DNA of 64,000 bases from JBJHBP01 sp050485645 (GCA_050485645.1 JBJHBT010000015.1:1-64000); one strand, 5' to 3'. Shown: positions 8,096 through 17,870, numbered from the stretch's first letter. Numbers and translations: made by a program. Notes: a model not told the origin generated them from the letters alone.

Positions 8096-10567
8096 ATGCG
8101 TGCCGCCATGACGGCAACGCTGGTGCTGGGTACCGGCGCCGTACTCGGCTGCAGCGGTGCTTCAACGCCCGAGGAAGTCATCGCCAGCCATTCGGCGACC
8201 ATAGGGCGCTACTGCCTGGACTGCCACAACCAGGCCGAACGGGCCGGCGAGCTGTCACTGGAACGGCTGGACCTGGCACACCCCGGCGCCCATGCCGCAA
8301 CGCTGGAGGAAGTGGTGCGCAAACTGCGCGGCCGCCTGATGCCGCCGCCGGGCAATCCGCAGCTCCCCGACGACACCCTGCGCCAGCTGATCAGCTGGCT
8401 GGAAGACGGCCTGGACGCGGCCGCGGCCGCCGACCCGCATCCCGGGCGCATCGCCCTGCATCGACTCAATCGCCGCGAATACGCGAACGCCATACGCGAC
8501 CTGCTCGGCATGCGGGTGAACGTGGCCGAGCTGCTGCCGCAGGACGACAGCGCCGGTGGATTCGACAACATCGCCTCCGTATTGCAGGTATCACCGTCGT
8601 TTCTCGAGCAGTATGTGGGCGCCGCCCGCAGCATCGCCGTGCAGGCCGTGGGCCGCCACGAACCACGACCTGGCAGCCGCACCTACAACGTACGTGCCGG
8701 CACGCAGCAGAATCACGTACCCGGACTGCCGCTGGGCACCCGCGGCGGCGCGCTGGTGGAGCACGACTTTCCGGCCGCCGGCGAATACCTGCTGAACATT
8801 GCCGACATGGCCCAGGCGCTGTGGGTCTACAACATGGAGTTCGAGAACGACCTGATCGTCACGCTGAACGGTGAACGCATCTTCCAGACCACGATCGGTG
8901 GCGAAGACGACATGCGCGCCATCGATCAGGACCAGGACCCGGCCGTTGACGCCATCAACCGGCGACTGAAGAACATCCGCTTCCATGCGCCTTCCGGTCC
9001 GCAGCAGGTGGGCGTCACCTTCGTGCGCCGCACACTGGCCGAGTCCGACGACCGGCTGCGTCCGTTCATTCCCGGCGGTGGCCAGGACCGGGTACTGCGC
9101 GTGCAGTCGTTCGAGATCAGCGGACCGTTCGCCAGCGAAGGGCTCGGCAATACGCCGACACGCGAGCGCATCTTCACCTGCTATCCGGAAACGGCGCATC
9201 CGGAAACGACCGACCACCCCCCCGCGGATACGGCCGGCGACGCAGCCGACGAACAGCGGGCCTGCGCGATGACCCTGTTCAGCCGTCTCGCGCGCCAGGC
9301 CTATCGACGCCCGGTGAACGACGCCGACATCGCCGAGCTGATGGCGTACTACGAAGACGGCGCCGCTCGCGGCGGCTTCGAGGAAGGTGTCCGCTCCGGC
9401 CTCACAGGGCTTCTGGCCAGCCCGTACTTTCTGTATCGGGCCGAGCGCATCCCCGAAACGCTCAACGCCGACGGCAGCTACCGGATCGACGACCTGGAGC
9501 TGGCTTCGCGGCTGTCGTTCTTCCTGTGGAGCTCGCTGCCGGACGACGAGCTGCTTGATCTTGCGATCGCCGGCCGGCTCGGCGACCCCGCGGTACGCGA
9601 GCGGCAGGTACGCCGAATGATCGCCGATCCGCGCGCACTCACACTGGCCGACGGTTTCGCGCGCCAGTGGCTGCACCTGGATCACCTCAGCGAGGTGAAC
9701 CCCGACAGCGCGATATTCCCCTATGCGTCCGGCGCCGGCGATCCGAGATCGCATTACATGCAGGAAATCATCCTGTTCGTCGACAGCATCTTTCGCGAGG
9801 ATCGCAATGTGGTCGAACTGCTGTCGGCCGACCATTCCTATCTCAACGAGCCGCTGGCGCTGATGTACGGCGAACGGGGCGTCAGGGGCGAGCATTTCCG
9901 TCGCGTGCAGCTGTCGCACTCCGCCCGTCGCGGACTCCTGGGCAAGGGTGCCGTGCTGATGGCGTCGTCGTATCCGAATCGCACCGCCCCGGTGCTGCGC
10001 GGCGCCTACATACTGGAGAACATCCTCGGCACACCGCCGGCGCCGCCGCTACCCGACGTGGAAGCATTGCAGGACAGCGGCATCGCCGGCCGCGACATGC
10101 TCACCGTGCGCGAACTGATGGCGCGGCACAGCCAGGACCCCTCCTGCTTCTCCTGCCACGGCGTGATGGATCCGCTCGGATTCGCACTGGAAAACTTCGA
10201 TGCGGTGGGCCTGTGGCGCGACCGTGACCGATTCGCCGGGGTGCCAGTGGATGCCAGCGGCGAGCTGCCCGACGGCACGCAGATCAACGGCCCCGACGAT
10301 CTGCGCGAAGCGCTGCTGCGCCAGCCCGATCAGTTCGTGCAGACACTCACCGAAAGACTGATGACCTATGCTCTCGGCCGTGAACTCACGCATCACGACA
10401 TGCCGGTGGTGCGCGGCATCGTGCGCGAGGCCGCGGGCGAAGACTACCGGTTCTCGGCACTGGTCCTGGGGATCGTCGAAAGCGCGCCATTCACACTGCG
10501 ACGCACGCAAGGCACGCCCCCGGGCACGCTGACCGCCGCCACCGCCCCGGACGCAACCGCTCCCTGA
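8096..10567 (+). CDS. DUF1592-type haem-binding lipoprotein (DUF1587/1592/1588/1585 domains)
   Basis: 823-residue exported protein. The ATG at 8096 begins a lipoprotein-like signal with AVLGC (Cys19). A cytochrome-c type CLDCH (residues 40-44) opens a PSCyt1-like region. It is followed by DUF1587 (RLNRREYANAIRDLLG), DUF1592 (SGLTGLLASPYFLYRAE), DUF1588 (RRGLLGKGAVLMASSYPNRT) and DUF1585, with a second CxxCH (CFSCH, residues 684-688). These families are common in planctomycetes and some gammaproteobacteria; their biochemical role is unproven. Two haem sites and an outer-membrane or periplasmic site suggest a redox or polymer-oxidising function. It is first in an operon with a DUF1552 and an ankyrin gene. 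The frame is open 29 codons upstream of the chosen start, without a signal. Confidence 0.85.
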   Translation: MRAAMTATLVLGTGAVLGCSGASTPEEVIASHSATIGRYCLDCHNQAERAGELSLERLDLAHPGAHAATLEEVVRKLRGRLMPPPGNPQLPDDTLRQLISWLEDGLDAAAAADPHPGRIALHRLNRREYANAIRDLLGMRVNVAELLPQDDSAGGFDNIASVLQVSPSFLEQYVGAARSIAVQAVGRHEPRPGSRTYNVRAGTQQNHVPGLPLGTRGGALVEHDFPAAGEYLLNIADMAQALWVYNMEFENDLIVTLNGERIFQTTIGGEDDMRAIDQDQDPAVDAINRRLKNIRFHAPSGPQQVGVTFVRRTLAESDDRLRPFIPGGGQDRVLRVQSFEISGPFASEGLGNTPTRERIFTCYPETAHPETTDHPPADTAGDAADEQRACAMTLFSRLARQAYRRPVNDADIAELMAYYEDGAARGGFEEGVRSGLTGLLASPYFLYRAERIPETLNADGSYRIDDLELASRLSFFLWSSLPDDELLDLAIAGRLGDPAVRERQVRRMIADPRALTLADGFARQWLHLDHLSEVNPDSAIFPYASGAGDPRSHYMQEIILFVDSIFREDRNVVELLSADHSYLNEPLALMYGERGVRGEHFRRVQLSHSARRGLLGKGAVLMASSYPNRTAPVLRGAYILENILGTPPAPPLPDVEALQDSGIAGRDMLTVRELMARHSQDPSCFSCHGVMDPLGFALENFDAVGLWRDRDRFAGVPVDASGELPDGTQINGPDDLREALLRQPDQFVQTLTERLMTYALGRELTHHDMPVVRGIVREAAGEDYRFSALVLGIVESAPFTLRRTQGTPPGTLTAATAPDATAP

Positions 10568-10583
10568 AGACGAGGATACAGCC

Positions 10584-11864
10584 ATGTTCATCACGAAGAA
10601 ATCCGTCTCCCGTCGCACGGTACTGCGTGGTGCGGGCGCAGCGATTGCCCTGCCGCTGCTCGATGCCATGGTGCCGGCCGGCAGAGTGTTCGCGAACACC
10701 GCGGCCGATGCGCCGCTGCGCATGGCCTTCGTATTCTTTCCGCACGGCGCGGTGATGAACCGCTGGTCGCCGGCCAGTGAAGGCACCGACTTCCAGATGT
10801 CGGAGATTCTCACGCCGCTGGAACGTCATCGCTCGCACCTGACCATTGTGTCAGGCATGCGCAACCGGCCCGCGGAAAGCGCCGACCCGCACGGCATCGT
10901 CGAGCGCACATGGCTGAGCTGCTGCGCGCCTCCGGATGCCGGCAAATGGACCGACGCCGGTGTCACGGCCGATCAGATCGCGGCACGGCACATCGGCCAG
11001 GAAACACCGCTGCCCTCACTGGAGATCACCACGGAAGGCCGCGGCGGGCCGCTGTCCTGGCGTACGCCCACGCAGCCGCTGCCGATGGAGAACAATCCGC
11101 GCACGCTGTTCTACCGCCTGTTCGGCCAGGGCGACACCGACGAAGAGCGACGCATGATCGTTGCCGAGCAGGGCAGCATCCTCGATCGTGTCCAGCAGCA
11201 GACGCAGCGCTTCCGGCGCGAACTTGGCGCACCGGACCAAACGATGCTCGATGACTATCTCGATTCGCTGCGCGAAGTCGAACGCCGGGTCGACAACATG
11301 ATGAACCAGGACTTCTCGTCACTGGACATTCCCGAGGCACCGATCGGTGTGCCCAACGACTTCGATCCGCATCTGCGACTGATGTTCGACCTCATGGCGC
11401 TGTCCTTCCAGGCCGACATCACACGCGTTGCCACCTTCCATATGGCGCGCGAAATCAGCATGCGCACCTACAACAACCTGGGCATTGCGGAAGCGTTTCA
11501 TCCGCTGTCGCATCACGGCCGCAATCCCGCCGATCTGGACAAGCTGGCCGCGATTCAGCGCTATCACACCGAGCTGTTCGCCAACTTTGTCGACCGGCTT
11601 GCCGCTATGCCCGACGGCGACGGCACCGTGCTCGACCACTCCATGCTGCTGTACGGCAGCAACATGAGCGACAGCGACATCCACAATCAGGACCCGCTGC
11701 CGGCGGCCATCGTCGGGCGGGCGCACGGTCGTCTGCGTGGTGGTCAGCATCTTGTCTATCCGCGCAATACGCCGTTTTCCAATCTGCTGCTGACGATGTT
11801 CGATCGTGCCGGGATTGCGGTGGAATCCATAGGCGACAGCACCGCACCGTTCGCGGAGGTTTGA
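10584..11864 (+). CDS. DUF1552 family protein, Tat-exported
   Basis: 426 residues starting with a twin-arginine signal (SRRTVLRGAGAAIALPLL) that ends near FANTAAD. The body has the DUF1552 pattern: MAFVFFPHGAVMNRW near the N-terminus, SGMRNRPAESADPHG, and LLYGSNMSDSDIHNQDPLPA near the C-terminus. The fold resembles the DUF1501/sulfatase-like superfamily, with His and Asp residues placed as possible metal ligands. It starts 16 bp after the DUF1592 gene and 4 bp before the ankyrin gene, and this co-occurrence is a known pairing of the two domain families. Function is unknown; Tat export suggests folding with a cofactor. Confidence 0.85.
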   Translation: MFITKKSVSRRTVLRGAGAAIALPLLDAMVPAGRVFANTAADAPLRMAFVFFPHGAVMNRWSPASEGTDFQMSEILTPLERHRSHLTIVSGMRNRPAESADPHGIVERTWLSCCAPPDAGKWTDAGVTADQIAARHIGQETPLPSLEITTEGRGGPLSWRTPTQPLPMENNPRTLFYRLFGQGDTDEERRMIVAEQGSILDRVQQQTQRFRRELGAPDQTMLDDYLDSLREVERRVDNMMNQDFSSLDIPEAPIGVPNDFDPHLRLMFDLMALSFQADITRVATFHMAREISMRTYNNLGIAEAFHPLSHHGRNPADLDKLAAIQRYHTELFANFVDRLAAMPDGDGTVLDHSMLLYGSNMSDSDIHNQDPLPAAIVGRAHGRLRGGQHLVYPRNTPFSNLLLTMFDRAGIAVESIGDSTAPFAEV

Positions 11865-11868
11865 TCTG

Positions 11869-13428
11869 ATGCCAGGCCGTCCCGGAAGTCATGCCGGAAT
11901 TCATGCCGCAGGTTACGCGATAGCCGCCCTGTGCCTGGTGGCGGCTTCTGCGCTGACGCTGCTGCCCCAGAACCAGGCGTTGGCGAATGGATTGCGTGGC
12001 ACGCCGGCACTGGTCGATGCCGTCAAGCAGCGGCAGTCACAGCACGCGCTGGCGCTGATCGGTGAAGGGGCGTCGGTGAACGCCGCCGAGGTGGACGGCA
12101 CCACCGCGCTGATGTGGGCAGCCTGGTATGGCAAGGCGGACGTGGTTGCCGCCCTGCTGGAAGCCGGTGCCGACGTCGCGCCGCGCAACGACTATGGCGT
12201 GACCGCGATGTCCGAAGCGGCGATCACCGGCCACACCGACGTGATCCGACTGCTGCTGGCGGCGGGTGCCAACCCGGATTCGCCGACGCCGGAACGCCAG
12301 ACCGCCCTGATGGCTGTCGCGCGCACCGGCAACGTCGATGCGGCGAGGTTGCTGATCGAGGCCGGTGCCGATGTGAACGCGCGCGAGAACTGGGGCGGGC
12401 AATCGGCGCTGATGTGGGCCGCCGCTCAGAGCCAGCCGGCGATGATCGCCCTGCTGCTTGATCACGGCGCCGATGTGAATGCGCGTGGTGCGATACATGA
12501 CTGGCAGCGCAGGGTCACCGCCGAACCCCGGCCCAAGGACATGAACCGGGGCGGGTTCACGCCGCTGCTATACGCGGCCCGCGAAGGATGCATCCCATGC
12601 GCCCGCGAGCTGCTGGCCGGCGGCGCGGACATCAACCTGTCGGATCCCGAAAGGGTGTCGCCGCTGAATCTGGCGCTGATCAATCTGAATTTCGACTTCG
12701 CCGCGTTCCTGATCGAGGCCGGCGCCGATGTGGATCGCTGGGATTTCTTCGGCAGGTCGCCGCTGTACAACGCCGTGGACATGCACACCCTGCCGCCGCT
12801 GGGTCAGCGCGACGGCGGCCGCAACGACATCCCGTCCGACGACGCCACCACGCCGATGGACATCGTTGCAATGCTGCTCGCGGCCGGCGCCAACCCGAAC
12901 CTGCAGCTCAAGCTGCGCCCGCCCTACCGTCACGTGCCATTCGATCGTGGCGCGGACCCGCTGCTCGTCACCGGCGCCACGCCGCTGCTGCGCGCCGCGC
13001 AGTCCGCGGACGTGGCAGCGATCCGTCTGTTGCTGGCGCATGAGCCGCTGGTGGATCTGCCGAACGCCGCCGGCGTGACACCGCTGATGGCTGCCGCCGG
13101 CCTGGGCTACGGCAACCGGCCGTCGCGTGGCGTGTTCCGCACCGTCGAAGACAGCGTAACCGCCGTCGAACTGCTCGTGGCGGCCGGTGCCGACGTCAAT
13201 GCACGTGCCGACAATGGTCGCACCGCGGCGCATGGCGCGGCACAGATGGGGTGGAATCCGGTACTGGTCGCCCTGCATGAGCACGGCGCGGACTTCACGT
13301 TCGCCGATGCGCAGCGTCGCACGCCGCTGGACATCGCCCGCGGCAGTTTCGAGGCCGCGTTCCTGGACTCGCCGCCGGAACCGCACGACGACACCATCGC
13401 GCTGCTGGAGCGCCTCACGGCCAACTGA
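11869..13428 (+). CDS. Exported ankyrin-repeat protein
   Basis: 519 residues. An N-terminal hydrophobic stretch (AGYAIAALCLVAASALTLL, then NQALANG) acts as a signal peptide. The rest is a run of about nine ankyrin repeats with the usual ALMWAAWYGKADVV/ALLEAGADV pattern, with an irregular insert around residues 200-225 and another around 305-340. Ankyrin repeats bind proteins, so this is probably the periplasmic scaffold or partner of the DUF1592 and DUF1552 proteins encoded just upstream. Last gene of the operon; no clear terminator follows. It could be cell-wall attached instead of soluble. Confidence 0.9.
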   Translation: MPGRPGSHAGIHAAGYAIAALCLVAASALTLLPQNQALANGLRGTPALVDAVKQRQSQHALALIGEGASVNAAEVDGTTALMWAAWYGKADVVAALLEAGADVAPRNDYGVTAMSEAAITGHTDVIRLLLAAGANPDSPTPERQTALMAVARTGNVDAARLLIEAGADVNARENWGGQSALMWAAAQSQPAMIALLLDHGADVNARGAIHDWQRRVTAEPRPKDMNRGGFTPLLYAAREGCIPCARELLAGGADINLSDPERVSPLNLALINLNFDFAAFLIEAGADVDRWDFFGRSPLYNAVDMHTLPPLGQRDGGRNDIPSDDATTPMDIVAMLLAAGANPNLQLKLRPPYRHVPFDRGADPLLVTGATPLLRAAQSADVAAIRLLLAHEPLVDLPNAAGVTPLMAAAGLGYGNRPSRGVFRTVEDSVTAVELLVAAGADVNARADNGRTAAHGAAQMGWNPVLVALHEHGADFTFADAQRRTPLDIARGSFEAAFLDSPPEPHDDTIALLERLTAN

Positions 13429-13481
13429 CGGCCTGGCGCGGCTCAGTCGATCCGCCCGTTCGATCGATCGGCGGCCGCCAA

Positions 13482-14189
13482 TCAGCCAATCAGCCGCTGC
13501 ACCGTACCGACGATGCCGTCGACCCGCGACGACCAGTCGTCCCCTGTTACCAGCCGCTGGTTCACTTCCAGTTCCAGGCCGATGTAGTCGCGTTTGTCGA
13601 AGCGGTCGCGCAGGGCGGTAACGAACCCGTCCGCCACCCCGCGATACGGGTAGTTGCGGCGCACCTTCAGCGATGGCATCGCCGCCAGCAGCTCGTTGCG
13701 CCAGGCCGCGGCGAACCGTTGCTCACGCCGGCGCGCGGGATCGTAGAGCAGGCCGAAATCGGCATTGCGGCGTTCGCCGTTCAGCACCGGCGTGAAGCTG
13801 TGCGATGACAGATGCAGCACCTGTGATCCCGCGGCTATCGCCGCATCCACATGGGCAGTGACCGCTTCCCGGTACGGCAGGTAGTGCTCGCGCAGGATGT
13901 GCGATTTCTCCTCGTCGCCGAGATTGCAGGTATAGCGCGAGAACAGCATGCGATGGTGCAGGGAGCGATTGAGGTCCACCAGCAGCCGCGTCGTATACGC
14001 GATCTGTGCCGGCACCGGCGACAGCGCGGCCAGTCGCAGTGCGACGTCGGCTGCGCCGGCGTCGTAGCCGCGATGCGTAGCCAGCACTTTCCCGGCACCG
14101 GCGAATGCCGACGCGTAACGCGCCGGCACATGGCTACCGCCGTGCTCACAGCTGACGATCAGTGTCAGCGGGCGACGAGTATCCCTCAT
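13482..14189 (-). CDS. N-formylglutamate amidohydrolase-family protein
   Basis: 235 residues with the FGase-family opening LTLIVSCEHGGSHVP, then HRGYDAGAADVA, LLVDLNRSLHHR and HLSSHSF, which contain metal-ligand and catalytic His/Glu candidates. Classical members cleave N-formylglutamate in histidine breakdown. No hut gene is nearby and the partners are two amide ligases and a peptidase, so a hydrolase acting on a novel amidated amino acid or peptide is more likely. The ATG at 14189 lies 44 bp inside the 3' end of the GCS2-type gene, so translation is coupled. The open frame extends 50 codons further without family similarity. Confidence 0.85.
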   Translation of the reverse strand: MRDTRRPLTLIVSCEHGGSHVPARYASAFAGAGKVLATHRGYDAGAADVALRLAALSPVPAQIAYTTRLLVDLNRSLHHRMLFSRYTCNLGDEEKSHILREHYLPYREAVTAHVDAAIAAGSQVLHLSSHSFTPVLNGERRNADFGLLYDPARRREQRFAAAWRNELLAAMPSLKVRRNYPYRGVADGFVTALRDRFDKRDYIGLELEVNQRLVTGDDWSSRVDGIVGTVQRLIG

Positions 14190-15465
14190 CGCCCGCCAGT
14201 GATTCACATAGTCCACGATATACCCTGCCCATGGCTGTTCGGTCTGCTGTCCAGCCCAGTGTCCTGACGATGCGGGTCGACAGCGATCCCTCGCGCAGAT
14301 ACAGCTCCGCCATACGACCGGCCTCATGGTCGAGCACACCCTGCTGCGCCGCGTGATCGATCAGCCGCTCCCATACCCGATGCACGGTCATGCCACCGGC
14401 GCCGATGCCCAGCGCGGCAAGGTAATCCCGCCGCCCGATCTCCGCGCGTTCCGCGTCGCGAATCGACAGCTCCAGCAGCCGCGCGAGATCCGCCGTTGCG
14501 AAGGTGTTGAGGGAACCGGCTTCGGCCCAGGCGGACTCACACAGCGATTTCAGAACCGAACTGATCACCGCGATGCGTGCCAGATCCGCCGCCGGACACT
14601 CCTGGATATCGAGCACGCGAATCTCGATCGCCATGCGATCGAAGCGCGCGATCGCACCGCGGGCGTTGACCCACTCGTGGCGCAGCACACCATCGCGATC
14701 GTACGGCGCCATGTCCTGGTAGATGCGTGCCAGCACCCGATCGTGATATTCCTGCATGCTGCCAACAGGTTCAGGCACGACGTCACCGGTCACCGACGGA
14801 ATGCGCGCGCAGTTGTTCCTGTAGACCGCCAGGCGGTTGTCCATCAGGCCAGTGCGCACGCCGTCCATCAACGGCGAACTGGCGCACAGCCCCGGCAGCA
14901 CGGGCATCAGAAACCGTATCGCGGCATGCAGGCGCGCGAATTCGTCGTCGTTGGAGAATGGCAGGTTGAGATGGGTGCTCTGCAGGTTGGCCCAGCCGTG
15001 CCCCCGGCAGCTGAATATACGATCGAATGTGGCGTAGATCTCGCGTGTGCCGTGCGGCCACAGTTTGAGGTCGCGCGCCGGATCCATCCACGGATGCATG
15101 GCCGACGGCATCAGCATCAGACCTTCGTCGGCCAGCAGCCGGTTGGCCAGCACCACATTGGCGTGGAACTCGGCTGCCAGTCCCTTCAGAGCCGGCCTCG
15201 GGCCGTTGCACTTGAATTCGATGACGTGCAGCGCAAGCTCGTTGTTCCAGGCGATCGCGCCGTTTTCGAATTCGTCCGTGAGTTCCCCGGCAGCGGCGAT
15301 CAGCAGATCGTCGGCCACCGGCCTCACGTCCAGCGTATCGGCGGCGACGATCATGTATTCGAGTTCGACGCCATAGAGCTCGAACAGCCCTGCCGGCCCG
15401 CTCACCGCACCACGCCGCACGTCGACCGAGGACTCAGCCGGCATTTCTTGACTGCTTTCCGCCAT
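14146..15465 (-). CDS. GCS2-family carboxylate-amine ligase
   Basis: 439 residues of the glutamate-cysteine ligase family 2 fold. FELYGVELEYMIVAAD holds the metal-binding glutamates, NNELALHVIEFKCNGP follows, and LQSTHLNLPF and the later IEIRVLDIQECP also fit. Such enzymes use ATP to join a carboxylate to an amine, but the substrate here is not evident. It sits between the RimK-like ligase (32 bp overlap) and the FGase-like hydrolase (44 bp overlap), as expected for enzymes of one pathway. It is not the standard glutathione gshA of enterobacteria. The acceptor and donor remain unknown. Confidence 0.85.
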   Translation of the reverse strand: MAESSQEMPAESSVDVRRGAVSGPAGLFELYGVELEYMIVAADTLDVRPVADDLLIAAAGELTDEFENGAIAWNNELALHVIEFKCNGPRPALKGLAAEFHANVVLANRLLADEGLMLMPSAMHPWMDPARDLKLWPHGTREIYATFDRIFSCRGHGWANLQSTHLNLPFSNDDEFARLHAAIRFLMPVLPGLCASSPLMDGVRTGLMDNRLAVYRNNCARIPSVTGDVVPEPVGSMQEYHDRVLARIYQDMAPYDRDGVLRHEWVNARGAIARFDRMAIEIRVLDIQECPAADLARIAVISSVLKSLCESAWAEAGSLNTFATADLARLLELSIRDAERAEIGRRDYLAALGIGAGGMTVHRVWERLIDHAAQQGVLDHEAGRMAELYLREGSLSTRIVRTLGWTADRTAMGRVYRGLCESLAGDEGYSSPADTDRQL

Positions 15466-16909
15466 CGACCCTGGCGCGGAAGACCTTCATCACGCGTTCG
15501 TACAGCGCATCGCCGAGAACCTGGTCCTCGACGCCGGCATCCACGTTGGGATTGTCGTTGACTTCGATCAGCACCGGCTGTCCGTTCACCGTCTTGATAT
15601 CGACGCCGTAGAAGCCGTCGCCGATCGCATTGGCCGCCTTCAGGGCAAGACCGACCACGTCCCGCGGTGCGTCGTCGATCGCCAGCGTCTCCCAGTCACC
15701 TTCCTTTGCGCGCTTGCGCTGGTTGCCATGCTCATAGATCTGCCAGTGTCCGTCGGCCATGAAATAGCGGCAGGCGAACAGAGGCTCGCGATCGAGTATG
15801 CCGATCCGCCAGTCGAACTCGGTAGGCAGAAACGACTGCACGACAACCAGATCGCTGCGTGCCAGCAGCCGCTGTAATCCGCTCGACAATGTATCCCGGC
15901 TGTCGGCTCGGAATACGCCTTCCGAAAACGCGCTGTCCGGCTGCTTGAGTACGCAGGGCAGACCGAGACTGTCGATGATCTCGTCGGGACGCGGGCTGCC
16001 GACGATCATGGTCGGCGGTATCGCCAGATTCATCCGTTTCGCCAGTTCAGCCAGATACACCTTGTTGCCGCAGCGGATGATGGACTCGGGATCGTCGATC
16101 ACGACCAGACCCTCATTGCGTGCCCGGCTGGCGAAGCGGTAGGTGTGATGATTGACACTGGTGGTCTCGCGGATGAACAGTGCATCGAATTCCGCCAGGC
16201 TGCCGTAGTCGTCGCGGTCCAGGTACTGCACGTCGAAACCCTGCGCGCGGGCGGCGCGGTCGAAGCGCTTCAACGCCTCGCGATTGGACGGCGGCGAGCG
16301 TTCGCTGTCGTTCACCAGCATCGCCAGGTCGTGCTCGTACTGTATCGTTCGGCCCGACCTGCCGGCGGGCCCGCGGCGCGCGAAGTGGTCTTCGATCACC
16401 TGACGCAGGAAACTGCGATGGCTGGATGGCAGATCGCCAACCGGAATCGGCGTCAGGCTGGCCAGCCGCCACCGCGTTCCTTTCTGGAAGGTGGCGCGCA
16501 TCAGCGGCACCGGAAACAGATTGAACAGCGCATGGCTGAGTTTCGCGTGCCGCTCGGCGAGATTTCGGCCGAAATAGATCGACAGCTCGAAACGCCGCGA
16601 GACAATGTCGTCCAGCGACTTCTGAATCAGCTCATCGATGTCGTCAGCCGGCCGAAAAAGCGAGCGGGACTTCATGTCCTGCATGGTGGTTACGCCGGGC
16701 AGCATGCGGTGACCGCGCGCCGCGGCCAGCAGCGACACGTAGTAGCCGACACTCTGGTAGCGATAGGAATCGCACAGGTTGTAGACGCGCATTCGGCGCC
16801 GTTCGCTGAAACGCGGGTTGCGCAGATAGTCGTCCGCGCTGACGACTTCGGCGGAGCGGATTTTCAGCGGCCAGTGCTCGGGATGATCAACGACGATCAG
16901 CTGTGTCAT
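15434..16909 (-). CDS. RimK-like ATP-grasp ligase with N-terminal RLAN-type domain
   Basis: 491 residues. The first 180 or so resemble the RimK-associated N-terminal region (VYNLCDSYRYQSVGYYVSLLAAARGH). The C-terminal half is an ATP-grasp ligase: FIRETTSVNHHTYRF, CVLKQPDSAFSEGVF, GFYGVDIKTVNG, and VLIEVNDNPNVDAG with the metal-binding Glu/Asn pair. Relatives attach glutamate or other amino acids to peptides or small molecules. Together with the GCS2 ligase, FGase-like hydrolase and C39-like peptidase it forms an operon of a type predicted by comparative genomics to make peptide-like amide products. The substrate is unknown. Confidence 0.88.
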   Translation of the reverse strand: MTQLIVVDHPEHWPLKIRSAEVVSADDYLRNPRFSERRRMRVYNLCDSYRYQSVGYYVSLLAAARGHRMLPGVTTMQDMKSRSLFRPADDIDELIQKSLDDIVSRRFELSIYFGRNLAERHAKLSHALFNLFPVPLMRATFQKGTRWRLASLTPIPVGDLPSSHRSFLRQVIEDHFARRGPAGRSGRTIQYEHDLAMLVNDSERSPPSNREALKRFDRAARAQGFDVQYLDRDDYGSLAEFDALFIRETTSVNHHTYRFASRARNEGLVVIDDPESIIRCGNKVYLAELAKRMNLAIPPTMIVGSPRPDEIIDSLGLPCVLKQPDSAFSEGVFRADSRDTLSSGLQRLLARSDLVVVQSFLPTEFDWRIGILDREPLFACRYFMADGHWQIYEHGNQRKRAKEGDWETLAIDDAPRDVVGLALKAANAIGDGFYGVDIKTVNGQPVLIEVNDNPNVDAGVEDQVLGDALYERVMKVFRARVDGGKQSRNAG

Positions 16910-16961
16910 CGCTGACCCCTCAACCGGCGCGCCGGGCGGAAGTGTGTTCGACGGCTGTCAT

Positions 16962-17666
16962 TCAACGTGTCGTTTTCGGTTCGATGATCAGCAGATTGGC
17001 GTCGTAGGTGGCGATACCCAACAGGACGGCACCGATCAGCCGATGCACGCTGACGGCATAGTAGCCTGAACCGGCCAGCGGATTACCCTTGTAGGGATCG
17101 GCCACCGACACTTCCCTTGATTCGCGATCATACCCGGTCAGCACAACGAAATGCCCTACCGGCTCTCCGCGTACGTCGTCGCTCTTGTTGGTGTCGGGCA
17201 GATCGCGCACCGCCCTGTACAGGTAGGTGGCGCTCAGGCCGGTAATGACCGGTCTGTCGCGATTGAGGAAACGGCGTATCAGCGCCGGCTCCAGATCCTC
17301 GAACAGCAGACGCCCGCCCAGTTCCAGGAACTGCTGGTATCCGCTGGTGGCCAGCCTGAGTCGGTTGTCGTTCTTGTGCTCGGCCTGGGCGGCCAGGCGC
17401 TGTGAGATCTCGCGCGGCGGCAATACGAACCAGGTGGGATCGAACAGCGTCAGGTTGTACGTGTAGAGGGTTGCCCGGTAGCCGCGCCGCAGTGCGTGGT
17501 TGGCGAGGAAAACGTCGAGCGTACCGCCTTCATCCAGCATGCTGATGTCGGCCACCAGCTCAGACAGCGGGACATCGTCGCCGTAGTAGCGGTACACCCC
17601 GTGCAGGCAGGCGGGACCACAGGTGACATCATCGGGCTGCGGTTCCAGCACGAATCCCATGCCCAT
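16962..17666 (-). CDS. C39-like papain-fold peptidase
   Basis: 234 residues with the C39 peptidase triad: Cys16 in DDVTCGPACLHG, His in EPVGHFVVLTGYD, and Asp in VSVADPYKG. The family cleaves after double glycine in bacteriocin leaders, but this one has no ABC transporter domain and stands alone. The ATG at 17666 has GAGGG five bases upstream, which decides against the longer open frame to 17840. It is the first gene of the four-gene ligase operon, 52 bp before the RimK-like gene. It probably processes or recycles the amidated product; it has no signal peptide and so is likely cytoplasmic. Confidence 0.82.
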   Translation of the reverse strand: MGMGFVLEPQPDDVTCGPACLHGVYRYYGDDVPLSELVADISMLDEGGTLDVFLANHALRRGYRATLYTYNLTLFDPTWFVLPPREISQRLAAQAEHKNDNRLRLATSGYQQFLELGGRLLFEDLEPALIRRFLNRDRPVITGLSATYLYRAVRDLPDTNKSDDVRGEPVGHFVVLTGYDRESREVSVADPYKGNPLAGSGYYAVSVHRLIGAVLLGIATYDANLLIIEPKTTR

Positions 17667-17870
17667 CCGACCCTCGCGATCGCCGGGCTGATGGTCGGCA
17701 CCAGTCGATGTATCCGGTGGTACGGTCATTGAACCGGGGGCAGGGCTGTCTTCAGCCAAGGTTCTCACCGTGACGTACGGATCACAAGCCTGGCCGGGTG
17801 AGGCGCGGACAACATGGCGCCCAACGGACGTGGCGACCACAACCGGCGACGGATGGCGCGCGGCAACGGT

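Noticed and set aside
13429..13481. Terminator between the ankyrin and amidohydrolase genes
   Set aside because: CCGCC/GGCGG arms exist but the loop is long and no T-run follows on either strand.
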